Of a stretch of DNA of 64,000 nucleotides, positions 24,105 through 32,425 are shown one piece after another. The stretch is from NCBI RefSeq assembly GCF_014705615.1, contig NZ_JACXJA010000049.1, positions 1 through 64,000 of the forward strand. Reading direction: 5' to 3'. The DNA comes from Paenibacillus oceani. Lineage in GTDB: Bacteria > Bacillota > Bacilli > Paenibacillales > NBRC-103111. The translations under genes and the position numbers were made by a program. Within the stretch, counting starts at the first letter, position 1, and each line of letters opens with the position of its first letter. The notes beneath the pieces were generated by a model that saw only the letters and a program-made list of their open reading frames with translations, made no database searches and was not told the DNA's origin.

Positions 24105-25421
24105 TTATTTCGCTGCCGTAGCGGTTATCGCCTGGTCGGTCGCTTCCGCCGCTTGGCGCAGCGCCGTATTGACATCGCTGCCGCTCGCGTATTTGTTAAG
24201 CGCATTCAAAATTTCTTTGTCGGCGGCATCCTGGAATTTCGTTTTCGTCGTCGCAGGGGCGAACGATTGCGGCATGAGCGACTTCACGTTTTTGCCCACA
24301 TAGATCGGGTTCGTTTTGCCGAAGTCCTCCATCAGTTTGGACGATTCGCGCACGACCGGGAAGCTTCCTTTTTCCGTCAGCCATTTCTGGTATTCCAGCG
24401 AGGTAACGTAGTCCATCACCTGGAAGGCGGCATCGCGTTTTTTGCTCATATTCGTCAAATAAAAGTAGTTCGGATACGCCTGAGGCCCTGCATTGCGCTT
24501 GTCCGCGAACACCGGCAGCTGCACCGCATCCCAGTTCATCGCGCCGAACGATACGGCCGATCCGCTGAGCGACAAGAACATCGCGATATCCTGCACTTTG
24601 TAGAAGTCGTCCCGCTGCGAACCGAGCGCAAACTTGTTATTAGGCAGCTCGTTGCCTTGTATCCGGTAAAACCGTGCCAGGTTTTCAAAGGATCGGACAA
24701 AGCCATCCTGCAAAAACGCCGCTTTGTTCGTTTTCTTATCCACATGGGGAGCGGACAATTGGTTCAGGAACAGCACATGCTGGAACGCCATCGTCAGCCC
24801 GCGGTATTTGACCCCGCCGTCCTGACGCGTCATCTGCTGCGCCAGGGCAAACGTCTCGTCCCACGTCATGCCGTCCTTCGGATAACCGACGCCGAACTTA
24901 TCGAACAGGTCCTTATTGTAGAACAGCGCTGCAGACGTATTGGTCACCGGCAATCCGTAGATGCCGCCGTCGGCCAAATCCCGCTGAATATCGACCAGAG
25001 ACGTCTCGAGACGGGTCAAGTCGTAGCCGTACTTCTTGATCAGATCGCTAATATCGCTCTCCAGCCCGTAATTCAGCAGGAAGGCGGGCGTCAGCCCGAT
25101 GGAGGCCATCAGAATATCGATTTGCTGACCCGTTGTCAGCAAGTTGGGCAGCGTCTGGCTGTTTTCTTGCGTCACGAATTTGAGCGTGTAGTTCGGAAAT
25201 TTCTTCGCAATCGGATTGCCGTACTCTTCCATAAACCGCTCTTGCGTCCAGCCGTTCGACGTGTTGTAAAAGACGAGCTCGGTCGGTTCGCTGGCGATCC
25301 GGGCCGCTTCTTCCTTGTTGGCGTCGGCGCTTGTGGCCGTGCCGTCATTGCCGCATCCGGCGAGCAATAGTGCCATACATCCTGCTGCGATAAGCGATGT
25401 GCGCGTGCGTGTCCTGTTCAT
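24105..25421 (-). CDS. Family-1 extracellular solute-binding lipoprotein
   Basis: 438 residues with lipobox ALLLAGCGND (Cys about residue 22). Typical family-1 sugar-binding features: TEPTELVFYNTSNGWTQERF, NTSAALFYNKDLFDKFGVGY followed by PKDGMTWDETFALAQQMT, and the closing NTALRQAAEATDQAITA. It is close to the protein at 62.3 kb over the same segments. It is the last gene of a three-gene operon and no permease or ATPase gene is nearby, so it either serves a transporter encoded elsewhere or acts as a sensor ligand carrier. The substrate is unknown, but the neighbouring PL6 lyase points to uronic-acid-containing oligosaccharides (inference). Confidence 0.85.
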   Translation of the reverse strand: MNRTRTRTSLIAAGCMALLLAGCGNDGTATSADANKEEAARIASEPTELVFYNTSNGWTQERFMEEYGNPIAKKFPNYTLKFVTQENSQTLPNLLTTGQQIDILMASIGLTPAFLLNYGLESDISDLIKKYGYDLTRLETSLVDIQRDLADGGIYGLPVTNTSAALFYNKDLFDKFGVGYPKDGMTWDETFALAQQMTRQDGGVKYRGLTMAFQHVLFLNQLSAPHVDKKTNKAAFLQDGFVRSFENLARFYRIQGNELPNNKFALGSQRDDFYKVQDIAMFLSLSGSAVSFGAMNWDAVQLPVFADKRNAGPQAYPNYFYLTNMSKKRDAAFQVMDYVTSLEYQKWLTEKGSFPVVRESSKLMEDFGKTNPIYVGKNVKSLMPQSFAPATTKTKFQDAADKEILNALNKYASGSDVNTALRQAAEATDQAITATAAK

Positions 25422-25480
25422 TGATCTACCCCTCTCTGTTTTGGAACGAACTCCCCTATGCCCTTACCCTTGGCTAACGA

Positions 25481-26953
25481 TTAACGTATGACTGGCTCCG
25501 GCTGCTTCCAGGCCGTCCCCGTTCGGCTGTCCCGGCTCCCCAGCGGCTCCTCGCCCCAGAAGTCCGAGGGCGAAGGAAAAACCGGTTCGGCTGTAATCGT
25601 AAATGCAATCGCCGCAGGGTCGCCAGCAGTGACGCTTCCCCGGTTGAGCCGGTCCGTCCCGAACGTACGATTGCCCTTAAACGTTGCCATCGACGGATCA
25701 AATGCCGGCGCTTGCTCGTGCATCGTGAAGTCTTTCGCTCTGACGGACGAAAGATACACGTCGTTGTTCTCGATCCGCAGCGCGGTCGGCAGCAGCGGCC
25801 ACTGGTCCGACTTGTAGTTGCGTCCGAAGACGAACGCCGCTTCGCTGGGCCGCACGATGATGTTGTCCGTAATAAGCGAACGGTCGGACTGGTAATACGG
25901 AGCGGCGACCTGCTCTTTCTCGCCGGTCTTCGTGTCGGCTGCCGGGAACTGGATGCCGATCCGGCCGCCTGCCAGGTAATTGCGCGCGATCGTCTGATCG
26001 TACCCGTACGAGCGAATGCCTTTCTCCGCATTTTCGAAATAGTTGTCCCGAATCGTATTGCCCGCCCCCAGACGGATCGTCAATCCGGACGGACTGTTCA
26101 GAAACGAATTGCGATAGATCGCGTTGCCGCTCGTTTTGACGCTGATAATCTCATCCAGGTCGCCCGCAACATGCTCGAACACGTTCTCATACACTTGGGT
26201 CCGGTGGACGACATGCACATCACGCCCCTGCCCCAATTGAACCGCTTCCATTCCGTTCGTTTTGTTGTACACGCTTTTCACCGTCGGAATGTTGTAAAAC
26301 AAATTGGCGTAGATCCGATTGTCGGTGTTGTTCACGTCATCCGGCGTATGCCCGTTGTAGGTCGCCACCGACTGCCCGTAGCTTTGATCGAACGTATTGT
26401 GATGAATCTCGTTGCGGGCCGAACCGTTGCGAATGCCGACGATTTTGCTCGTCGGGGTGCGCCCGTTGCGGTAAAAGTAGTTTTCCGTCACGTGGACGTC
26501 AGACGACCCATCCAGCACGACGCTGTTGTCCGACGTTACGGCGTCAAACCAAAAACCGCTCAGCACGACATGCCGGCTGCCGCGAATCGTTACAAGCGAA
26601 GTCCCGGTCAAGCGGACGCCGCCTTCTTCCCGGGCCCGGATCGCCACAGGGCCTTCGCCCTTGTATGTCCAGACGAGTTGCCGGTCTGCATAAGTACCCG
26701 AAGCGACCCAGATCGTCTCGCCCGCCGCTTGATCCAGGGCGTCCTGCACCCGATCTATCGCCACAGGCTGCGCGTCCCCGGGAAGCTCCGCCGCCGCTTG
26801 CGGGTTGATCCGCCCGCGCCGTTCTTGACTCGTGTTCATGTGCTCCGCCTCCTGAATGTGCTCTGCTTCCCTTATCGGCGGAGACGACGTGCAGGAGACG
26901 AGCAGCAACAGCATGGCTGCCGCCGCAGCTCCCCGACTCGTCCCCCGACACAT
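25481..26953 (-). CDS. PL6-like polysaccharide lyase (parallel beta-helix lipoprotein)
   Basis: About 490 residues. Signal segment GAAAAAMLLLLVSC gives a lipoprotein. The mature part is a right-handed beta-helix with chondroitinase-B/alginate-lyase (PL6) signatures: ETIWVASGTYADRQL, VVLSGFWFDAVTSDNSVVLD, IVGIRNGSARNEIHHNTFDQ, then DEIISVKTSGNAIYRNSF and LTIRLGAGNTIRDNYFENA. In PL6 the Lys and Arg of these last strands are catalytic; here KTSGN and TIRLG keep both. The start is uncertain: AAGGAGG touches an in-frame GTG at 26980 with no spacing, ATG lies at 26953, and an in-frame ATT stands 8 nt after the site. It probably attacks uronic-acid glycans at the cell surface. Confidence 0.75.
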   Translation of the reverse strand: MCRGTSRGAAAAAMLLLLVSCTSSPPIREAEHIQEAEHMNTSQERRGRINPQAAAELPGDAQPVAIDRVQDALDQAAGETIWVASGTYADRQLVWTYKGEGPVAIRAREEGGVRLTGTSLVTIRGSRHVVLSGFWFDAVTSDNSVVLDGSSDVHVTENYFYRNGRTPTSKIVGIRNGSARNEIHHNTFDQSYGQSVATYNGHTPDDVNNTDNRIYANLFYNIPTVKSVYNKTNGMEAVQLGQGRDVHVVHRTQVYENVFEHVAGDLDEIISVKTSGNAIYRNSFLNSPSGLTIRLGAGNTIRDNYFENAEKGIRSYGYDQTIARNYLAGGRIGIQFPAADTKTGEKEQVAAPYYQSDRSLITDNIIVRPSEAAFVFGRNYKSDQWPLLPTALRIENNDVYLSSVRAKDFTMHEQAPAFDPSMATFKGNRTFGTDRLNRGSVTAGDPAAIAFTITAEPVFPSPSDFWGEEPLGSRDSRTGTAWKQPEPVIR

Positions 26954-26990
26954 CCTGAGTCTGGATGGAATGGGACACACCTCCTTATTG

Positions 26991-27980
26991 TTAGGCGAGT
27001 ACGGCCATCTGCTCCTCCCTTACCTCTCCTTCCAGCGGCTGTCCCTGCTGCAGCCTGGCGATCTCGTCAACGGCAAAGGCGCCGAGACGCTTCAAGCCGT
27101 TCGTCACCGCTCCCGCAATATGCGGGGTCATGATGCAGTTGGGCAGCTGACGCAGCGGATGATCCGGCGGCGTCGGCTCGGGATCGGTCACATCGAGGCA
27201 GGCAATCAGCCGGCCTTTGCGCAGCTCCGCCTCAAGCGCCTTCTCATCGATGATCGAGCCGCGTGCGGTATTGATAAGGATCGCATCGTCCTTCATCGCG
27301 GCCAGACGTTCCTGATTGAACATGTGGTACGTTGCCGGCAATGACGGCGCATGGATGGAGATGACGTCGCTCCTGGCGAGCAGCGTATCCAGATCCGCCT
27401 TCGTCCCGCCGTGCGCCGCTATCGTCTGCGCGTCCATAACCGGATCGTACACCAGCACGTCGACTTGGAACTGGCGCAGCAGCCGGATGTAGTGCTGGCC
27501 GGCACGTCCTGCGCCCACGACGCCAACGGTTACCTCGTACAGCTCCCGCACGTCGCCGCGTCCTTTTGTCCACTGGCCGTCCCTCATGTTCTGCGTCAAG
27601 GCCCACATGTTTTTCAACGTCGCGATCGTGAATCCGAGCGCCGTCTCCGCAACGCCGATCGCCAGCGCGTTGTTGCCGCTCGATACGCGGATGCCCCGCT
27701 CCCAAAGCGCCGGGGTCACGATCGGTTTGACGGTGCCGGCCGCATGGATGACGGCTTTCAATTGCGGGGCGCGGTCGAGCAGCCGCGCGGTCAGCGCCGG
27801 AGTGCCCCAGGACGTGATGACGATATCCGCTCCGGTTATGAGCCCGGCAATCGAATCCTCCGTCGGTTTTTCCTCGACCTCATTACACGCCACGGTTCCC
27901 AACGATTGGAGTTCTTCCCACGCCCGCGCGGAGAACAATCGCTTCTGACCCGCAGGTGGTGGCAATACAGCAATTCTCAT
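26991..27980 (-). CDS. D-isomer-specific 2-hydroxyacid dehydrogenase
   Basis: 329 residues. The NAD-binding Rossmann motif reads GVVGAGRAGQHYIRLL (about 150-165). The catalytic trio is present: Arg in INTARGSIIDE, Glu in DVTDPEPTPP and His in MTPHIAGAV. The family reduces 2-keto acids or oxidises D-2-hydroxyacids with NAD(P); in sugar-acid clusters members act on keto-acids from uronate breakdown, which fits the PL6 gene downstream (inference). It is the first gene of its operon, with a strong promoter at 28050-28077 and a direct-repeat operator in the first transcribed bases. Confidence 0.85.
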   Translation of the reverse strand: MRIAVLPPPAGQKRLFSARAWEELQSLGTVACNEVEEKPTEDSIAGLITGADIVITSWGTPALTARLLDRAPQLKAVIHAAGTVKPIVTPALWERGIRVSSGNNALAIGVAETALGFTIATLKNMWALTQNMRDGQWTKGRGDVRELYEVTVGVVGAGRAGQHYIRLLRQFQVDVLVYDPVMDAQTIAAHGGTKADLDTLLARSDVISIHAPSLPATYHMFNQERLAAMKDDAILINTARGSIIDEKALEAELRKGRLIACLDVTDPEPTPPDHPLRQLPNCIMTPHIAGAVTNGLKRLGAFAVDEIARLQQGQPLEGEVREEQMAVLA

Positions 27981-28020
27981 CTAGTAACACTCCCATTAGC
28001 CGCATTTACAATCCAAGTAT

Positions 28021-28077
28021 TGACCCACTTCTAACCCATATCTAATGTCATTATAACGCATAACGATCAAGTGTCAA
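28021..28077 (-). promoter_or_regulatory. Promoter and operator of the dehydrogenase/PL6/SBP operon
   Basis: Minus strand: TTGACA, 16-nt spacer, TATAAT (28077 to 28050). Just downstream lies ATGGGTTAGAAGTGGGTCA (28021-28039), two direct 7-mers TGGGTTA and TGGGTCA 11 bp apart. A copy with 15 of 19 bases the same lies in the equivalent place at the regulator promoter. An adjacent TCTAA half-site extends it to 28050. Confidence 0.7.
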
Positions 28078-28087
28078 CGGTGAAAAT

Positions 28088-28113
28088 AAAAAAAGACTGG
28101 CACAATGCCAGTC
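28088..28113 (-). terminator. Rho-independent terminator of the regulator gene
   Basis: Minus-strand perfect eight-pair stem GACTGGCA/TGCCAGTC followed by seven T. It isolates the regulator transcript from the operon promoter that begins 10 nt away. Confidence 0.9.
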
Positions 28114-28140
28114 AGTTGCGAGTCAATATGACGTTGTATC

Positions 28141-29556
28141 TTATTTCGTCGGCATCATCGGCTGGAGTCCTTGGCCCGCTTCGGTCAGCGTCTGCTCCAC
28201 CCGGCGGCAGAAATCGTGCGCGTTAAGCAGGCCGGTCCAATACAGCTTCACGTCCCGCTGCATACGGGACAGCTGCAAATAGCTCAGCTGCAAATCCCCC
28301 ACGGTCCGGTACGAAGGGACGATCTCCCGGTACATCCCATACCGGGACGGCCGGTACCCCGACTCCTCGCCCCGCCATTCGGCGGCGCGCCGGTTCGCCG
28401 GTATGCTCATCGTGTTTTTGCGAATATGCTGCTGCGTCTCATACCCGCTCATATAATCGGCAAGCAGCAACGCTTCTTCGCGGTGGGCGCTCTGCCGGTT
28501 GACGGCGACCCCGATGAGCACCAGCATCGTCCGGAATGAATCAAACTGCGGCAGCGGCGCGATATCATAAGTGACGTTCGCCTGCCTCAATTCATTCAGG
28601 CCGAAATACGTCGTCATAATCATCGACACTTGCCCGTCCCTGAATAAATCCTCCGCATCCGTATCGCTGGCCGACAAAGCAATCGGGAAGGCGTCGGCCA
28701 TGCCCAGCAGCTGCTTGCCAACCTCGAGGCTGGCGATCAGCTTGTCATCGTCCACGACGTACCGTCCGTCGCCGTCCCTTTGGAACACAACGCCGTTCTG
28801 CAGCAGAAAAATCGGCCAACGGTTGCGCATGAACATATTAAAGTAAAATCCGAACCGGACTCCGGGCCTCGCCAACCGCACCGCATAATCCAGCAGCTCC
28901 GGCCACGTCCAGCCGCTGTGCGGCTCCGGCAGCGCGCACTCTTCGAGATGGTCCTTGTTGTAGCAGATAATCACCGGCGAGAAGAGCAGCGGCTGGACGA
29001 CCGGCGGGTTCATCGGCGGCAATAGCGGCATCAGGAACGGATACGTATCCGGGTGGATGTCGCAGGGCTGCAGCAAGTCCGCCGCTCCTTGCGTTATCAG
29101 CTCGCGCACGTTCATCTCGTTCACCGTCACGACATCGAGCAGGCCCGCCTGCAGCTGCTCCAGCACGAACGGGACGTAGCCGCTCGTCGGGAGAGCCACC
29201 GTCTGCACCTGAATATGCGGGTATAACGCATGAAACCGGTCCAGCAGCCCGCGAACTCCCGCATCATTTTCCATCGTGCTGTGGTACCCGAACCGAATGA
29301 CCGTATGCGGCTTCTCGGGCTTCTCCGTCACTTTATTGCCGATTCGCGGAATTTTCTCGATCAGCCGTTCCTGGACGAGCACGTCCAGCCCTTTGCGAAC
29401 CGACTGGTTGCTCAGCCCGTACATCCCTTCCAGATCGCTCTCGGACGGCAGGAAGTCTCCCGCAGCGTATTTGCCTGTCACGATACCGGAACGAAGCTCC
29501 TCGATCATATGCTCCAACCGCTGTCGAAAAAATTTGCGACTTCCTTTGTCCACCAT
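28141..29556 (-). CDS. GntR-type regulator with a solute-binding-protein sensor domain
   Basis: 471 residues in one frame. Residues about 1-85 are a GntR winged helix: GDFLPSESDLEGMYGLSNQS followed by VRKGLDVLVQERLIEKI. From about 92 to the end the protein looks like a family-1 solute-binding protein without signal peptide: IRFGYHSTMENDAGVRGLLD, then PHIQVQTVALPTSGYVPFVL, PVIICYNKDHLEECALP and a closing VEQTLTEAGQGLQ. The body normally found outside the cell is thus used inside as ligand sensor. GAGGAG with 5-nt spacing precedes the ATG. It has its own promoter, a shared operator motif and a terminator, and most likely controls the PL6 operon and itself. Confidence 0.85.
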   Translation of the reverse strand: MVDKGSRKFFRQRLEHMIEELRSGIVTGKYAAGDFLPSESDLEGMYGLSNQSVRKGLDVLVQERLIEKIPRIGNKVTEKPEKPHTVIRFGYHSTMENDAGVRGLLDRFHALYPHIQVQTVALPTSGYVPFVLEQLQAGLLDVVTVNEMNVRELITQGAADLLQPCDIHPDTYPFLMPLLPPMNPPVVQPLLFSPVIICYNKDHLEECALPEPHSGWTWPELLDYAVRLARPGVRFGFYFNMFMRNRWPIFLLQNGVVFQRDGDGRYVVDDDKLIASLEVGKQLLGMADAFPIALSASDTDAEDLFRDGQVSMIMTTYFGLNELRQANVTYDIAPLPQFDSFRTMLVLIGVAVNRQSAHREEALLLADYMSGYETQQHIRKNTMSIPANRRAAEWRGEESGYRPSRYGMYREIVPSYRTVGDLQLSYLQLSRMQRDVKLYWTGLLNAHDFCRRVEQTLTEAGQGLQPMMPTK

Positions 29557-29608
29557 CGATTCTCCTCACATTTCCGCACGGTTCCTACGAGTTGCTTGCT
29601 CGCCGCTG

Positions 29609-29669
29609 TAACTCATTTCTAACCCGTTCATTTCTCTTCAATATAGCCTATGTCCGAAATTCAAGTCAA
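29609..29669 (-). promoter_or_regulatory. Promoter and operator of the GntR/SBP regulator
   Basis: Minus strand: TTGACT, 18-nt spacer, TATATT (29669 to 29640), then ACGGGTTAGAAATGAGTTA at 29609-29627, about 12 nt past the -10, the same layout as at the operon promoter. Suggests autoregulation. Confidence 0.65.
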
Positions 29670-29872
29670 CTCCCGCGCACCTTCCGCTCTGCAAACCGAA
29701 ACAATAGGGCGTATAACGTCGGTGCGATCATTGGGATTTCTTCGGTGATCGCATGTTTGGCGAATTATTTGAAGATCCCGTTGCTTCCACCCTCACAAAG
29801 ATCGAGGGGGAAATCGAACATGTTAGGGTACATAGATTTGGAAAGTAATTCTACTACAAAGGAGCTTTCAAA

Positions 29873-30742
29873 ATGAAAACAAAGAAAGCATGGTCAATCA
29901 CAGCAGCTTGTCTGGTGGCAACAAGTCTTATGGCAGGATCCGCCTTTGCGGCCAAGCCGAACGACAACGGCAACGCGGACAATAAAGCGGAAGCTGCGGC
30001 TCATTCTAATGCGGCTGCGAAAGAAAAGGAACCGAAGGTCGAGTCAGAGTCACAAGATTCTGTTACCTCCGATACCTACGGCAACAACGGTAAACAAGGA
30101 TATAAGGGGCTTCTGAATGCCTTGGAGAATGTGAAGGACAAGCCGGCCGGACCTGTTATCGCAGACCTGCTGCTGAACAAATACGAAGTCATGCTTAGCG
30201 CAGAGCAAAAGGCTGAACTGGAAGCGTTAATCGAAAAGGACAAAGCGCTTTCCGCCGTTGCCGATATTTTGGACAGCCAAGGCAATGTAACCGATGCCGT
30301 ATATGTGCAAAAGGATGCGATAAGAGCTAACCTGAAAAATATCGATTCTTACAAAAAGTTGGGCAAGCTTTATGAGAAACTGGGGAAAAAGGGCGTTAAA
30401 TTGTATGTAAACGGTGAAGAACCGGCAGTCGAAGTGCCGCCATTCATCCGTGACGGCAGCACGCTGGTACCTTTCCGCGCCATCTCGGAGGCTCTAAAAG
30501 CGGAAGTGAGCTGGAATGCCGACGAGCGTTCCGTCACAGTTACGCGTGACGATATCACAGTGAAGCTGTTTATCGACAATGCAACCGCTTATGTGAATGG
30601 GAAAGAAGTGACTTTGGAAGTACCGGCCGCGATCGTTGAAGGAAACACGGTAGTACCGGTTCGTTTCGTTAGCGAGGCTCTAAAAGCAGCTGTAGATTGG
30701 GAAAGTGAAACGCAATCGGTTGTGATTACCGAAGAGGAGTAA
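29873..30742 (+). CDS. Secreted copper-amine-oxidase-N domain protein
   Basis: 289 residues with signal peptide (cut after GSAFAA near residue 26). A low-complexity N-A-K-E spacer follows to about residue 60, then a helical segment. The C-terminal part (about 175-289) is a copper amine oxidase N-terminal domain with the doubled VPPFIRDGSTLVPFRAISEA and VEGNTVVPVRFVSEALKAAV repeats. No catalytic role is known for this module; it is common on Paenibacillaceae surfaces. AAAGGAG stands 8 nt before the ATG. Single-gene unit with a hairpin downstream. Confidence 0.75.
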   Translation: MKTKKAWSITAACLVATSLMAGSAFAAKPNDNGNADNKAEAAAHSNAAAKEKEPKVESESQDSVTSDTYGNNGKQGYKGLLNALENVKDKPAGPVIADLLLNKYEVMLSAEQKAELEALIEKDKALSAVADILDSQGNVTDAVYVQKDAIRANLKNIDSYKKLGKLYEKLGKKGVKLYVNGEEPAVEVPPFIRDGSTLVPFRAISEALKAEVSWNADERSVTVTRDDITVKLFIDNATAYVNGKEVTLEVPAAIVEGNTVVPVRFVSEALKAAVDWESETQSVVITEEE

Positions 30743-30798
30743 GGCGTACCATTAATCTAGATTTTAAAAAAGCAATAAATAATTTTTCTAAACGAAGC

Positions 30799-30845
30799 CC
30801 GAAAGCTCCGGCCAGGATCATAAGCCGGAGCTTTCGGTGCGTTTA
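30799..30845 (+). terminator. Terminator-like hairpin
   Basis: Fourteen-pair stem CCGAAAGCTCCGGC with GCCGGAGCTTTCGG, then TGCGTTTATT. The T-tract is weak but the stem is perfect. Confidence 0.65.
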
Positions 30846-30930
30846 TTGCAGACAGCTCGAAAATTAAATGTCGACCGACATTAGCCTCACCGGATTCGTC
30901 TGTAAAGCTAATTTCTTTTCTCCATGGCAA

Positions 30931-31380
30931 TCAAAATCGTTTTGATAACGATAATTCACGCTCTTTTTGGTAGCCTGAATCCTGGTAAACTTGAATTGCC
31001 CTTTCATTAGTTAACCCCGTAAGCAATTTGACACTTCGTACCCCGCGCTCCCGAAGCCCCTCCTCAAGCAAGGAGATCATCCCGGCAGCCAATCCTTTTC
31101 TGCGGGCATGCTCCTGCACATACATTTCCGTTATTTCTCCATACGGATGGTCGTAACAAAATGACGTAAACCATTGAGCGCAAACGAATCCTACGACTGT
31201 ATCATCCAAGCAGGCCAGCACAACCAGTTCCCGGTTCCCTTCGAGTGACGCCCGTACATGTTCAACGGCCCGATATCCGCCGTTAAACTCCCGGTTTAAA
31301 CGGGCAAGAGCTTCTGCATCCTCTACGGCAAACAGCGTTCGATGCTCCTGTCCGTTTAACCGTTCCTGCCCTATTACCTC
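30931..31380 (-). pseudogene. GNAT acetyltransferase with damaged start
   Basis: The frame reads DAEALARLNREFNGGYR, VVGFVCAQWFTS, EITEMYVQEHARRKGLAAGM (the acetyl-CoA loop region Q/RxxG/A) and ERAIQVYQDSGYQKE, a complete GNAT N-acetyltransferase core. But the open frame has no start codon: upstream it hits TAA near 31395, while a well-placed ATG in the next frame gives only five codons. The first GTG inside the frame (31221) would drop the first strand and helix. A one-base change near 31375 would restore it. Either a recent pseudogene or a base error; the substrate is unknown. Confidence 0.65.
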
Positions 31381-31479
31381 ATCACAACCATTTTACCTCA
31401 AATTTTGGAAAACCGCTCCGCCATCATCCTGTTATACCTAGCAATCCATGTAATGTTCCATCTTTGAATTGTACCTTCA

Positions 31480-31509
31480 TTGCCCCCTGCCTCTCCGATG
31501 AGATATACT
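31480..31509 (+). promoter_or_regulatory. Promoter of the GntR regulator gene
   Basis: TTGCCC, 18-nt spacer, TATACT, 46 nt before the start. Unlike the operon promoter, I find no CTTGTATACAAG site here. Confidence 0.45.
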
Positions 31510-31554
31510 AAAAGGAATGTAAATTATTTTTTCAACCTCTAAGGAGCTTCAGCC

Positions 31555-32223
31555 ATGCCGGACGTGCCTCTTGTAGATATCGCCTATCAGGAAATTCGCC
31601 AAAAGCTGTTGAATGGACAATATTTGCCAGGGAGTCTTCTCTCGGAGAGCGACCTTGCCGGCAAACTGAGTATGAGCCGTACTCCCGTTCGGGCGGCAAT
31701 CTCCCAACTGGAGAAGGACGGCTTCGTCGAAACGTTGAATAAACGCGGCGTCCTGGTAAAAGAGATCGATGTCCAGGAGCTGTACGATATGTTCGACCTG
31801 CTGAATGCCTTGTACATCTACGCTCTCGATCAGTTCGACGAGCATGCGTACGATCTGGATCTGGAGGCGTTCAGGACGTATTTGGACCGGTTGACGGAGG
31901 CGAGCGCGGAGAAAAGAGACCGCGATTACTACGAGAACGGGCTGTTGTTTATGAGAACGATCCTCGAGGCACTCGACAACCGGTGCATGGAGCAAACGTT
32001 CGATCGCTACAAAGATAAAATTTTGTTTTTCGTCGTCGCTCACCGCTCGATGGAAGGCAAGCATCGTCCCTATACCGGTAAAAAGCTGTATGCGGACATT
32101 TACCGGGTCCTGTGCGACAAAAACTACCGGGAAGCCAAGCTGATGATTCTCGAATCGAAGCGAAACCTGCGGGAGGAATTGCTGCGGACCGGTTTTAAAG
32201 CCATCTCACACCGACATGCGTGA
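31555..32223 (+). CDS. GntR-family (FCD-type) regulator
   Basis: 222 residues. Winged helix at about 10-70: YQEIRQKLLNGQYLPGSLLS then SESDLAGKLSMSRTPVRAAI, classic for the FadR/FCD branch. The helical C-domain (about 78-215) has the FCD layout, but the metal-binding histidines are hard to place by eye. AAGGAG precedes the ATG. It is followed by a strong terminator and then the phosphodiesterase/phosphatase/ABC operon, whose promoter has two CTTxxATACAAG sites, the palindrome expected for FCD regulators. Most likely the local repressor; the ligand is unknown. Confidence 0.85.
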   Translation: MPDVPLVDIAYQEIRQKLLNGQYLPGSLLSESDLAGKLSMSRTPVRAAISQLEKDGFVETLNKRGVLVKEIDVQELYDMFDLLNALYIYALDQFDEHAYDLDLEAFRTYLDRLTEASAEKRDRDYYENGLLFMRTILEALDNRCMEQTFDRYKDKILFFVVAHRSMEGKHRPYTGKKLYADIYRVLCDKNYREAKLMILESKRNLREELLRTGFKAISHRHA

Positions 32224-32250
32224 ACCTTGCTCGGTTCTTATCCCCCATAC

Positions 32251-32286
32251 ACTCGCGACTTCTTCCCGGAGGTCGCGAGTTTTTTG
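32251..32286 (+). terminator. Rho-independent terminator
   Basis: Nine-pair stem ACTCGCGAC/GTCGCGAGT followed by five T, 28 nt past the GntR gene. Confidence 0.9.
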
Positions 32287-32332
32287 CGTTTCACCGCCGA
32301 ATCCCCCCTTTTTACAAAATCGATAAATCCCG

Positions 32333-32377
32333 TTAACACTGATCTTACATACAAGATTTATAGTTCTTGTATACAAG
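32333..32377 (+). promoter_or_regulatory. Promoter with twin GntR-type operators
   Basis: TTAACA (32333) and TTATAG (32358) form a promoter with a 19-nt spacer. CTTACATACAAG (32344-32355) lies between them and the perfect palindrome CTTGTATACAAG (32366-32377) lies near the start point, 22 bp apart. A bound FCD-type regulator would block transcription. Confidence 0.65.
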
Positions 32378-32425
32378 TTATTCTTCCGTTTTACAACCTA
32401 CCCATTCCATTTGGAGGCGATTTCG

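Noticed and set aside
25712-27133. 473-codon plus-strand open frame opposite the PL6-like gene
   Set aside because: The minus strand has the signal peptide and beta-helix motifs; this frame is an arginine-rich by-product.
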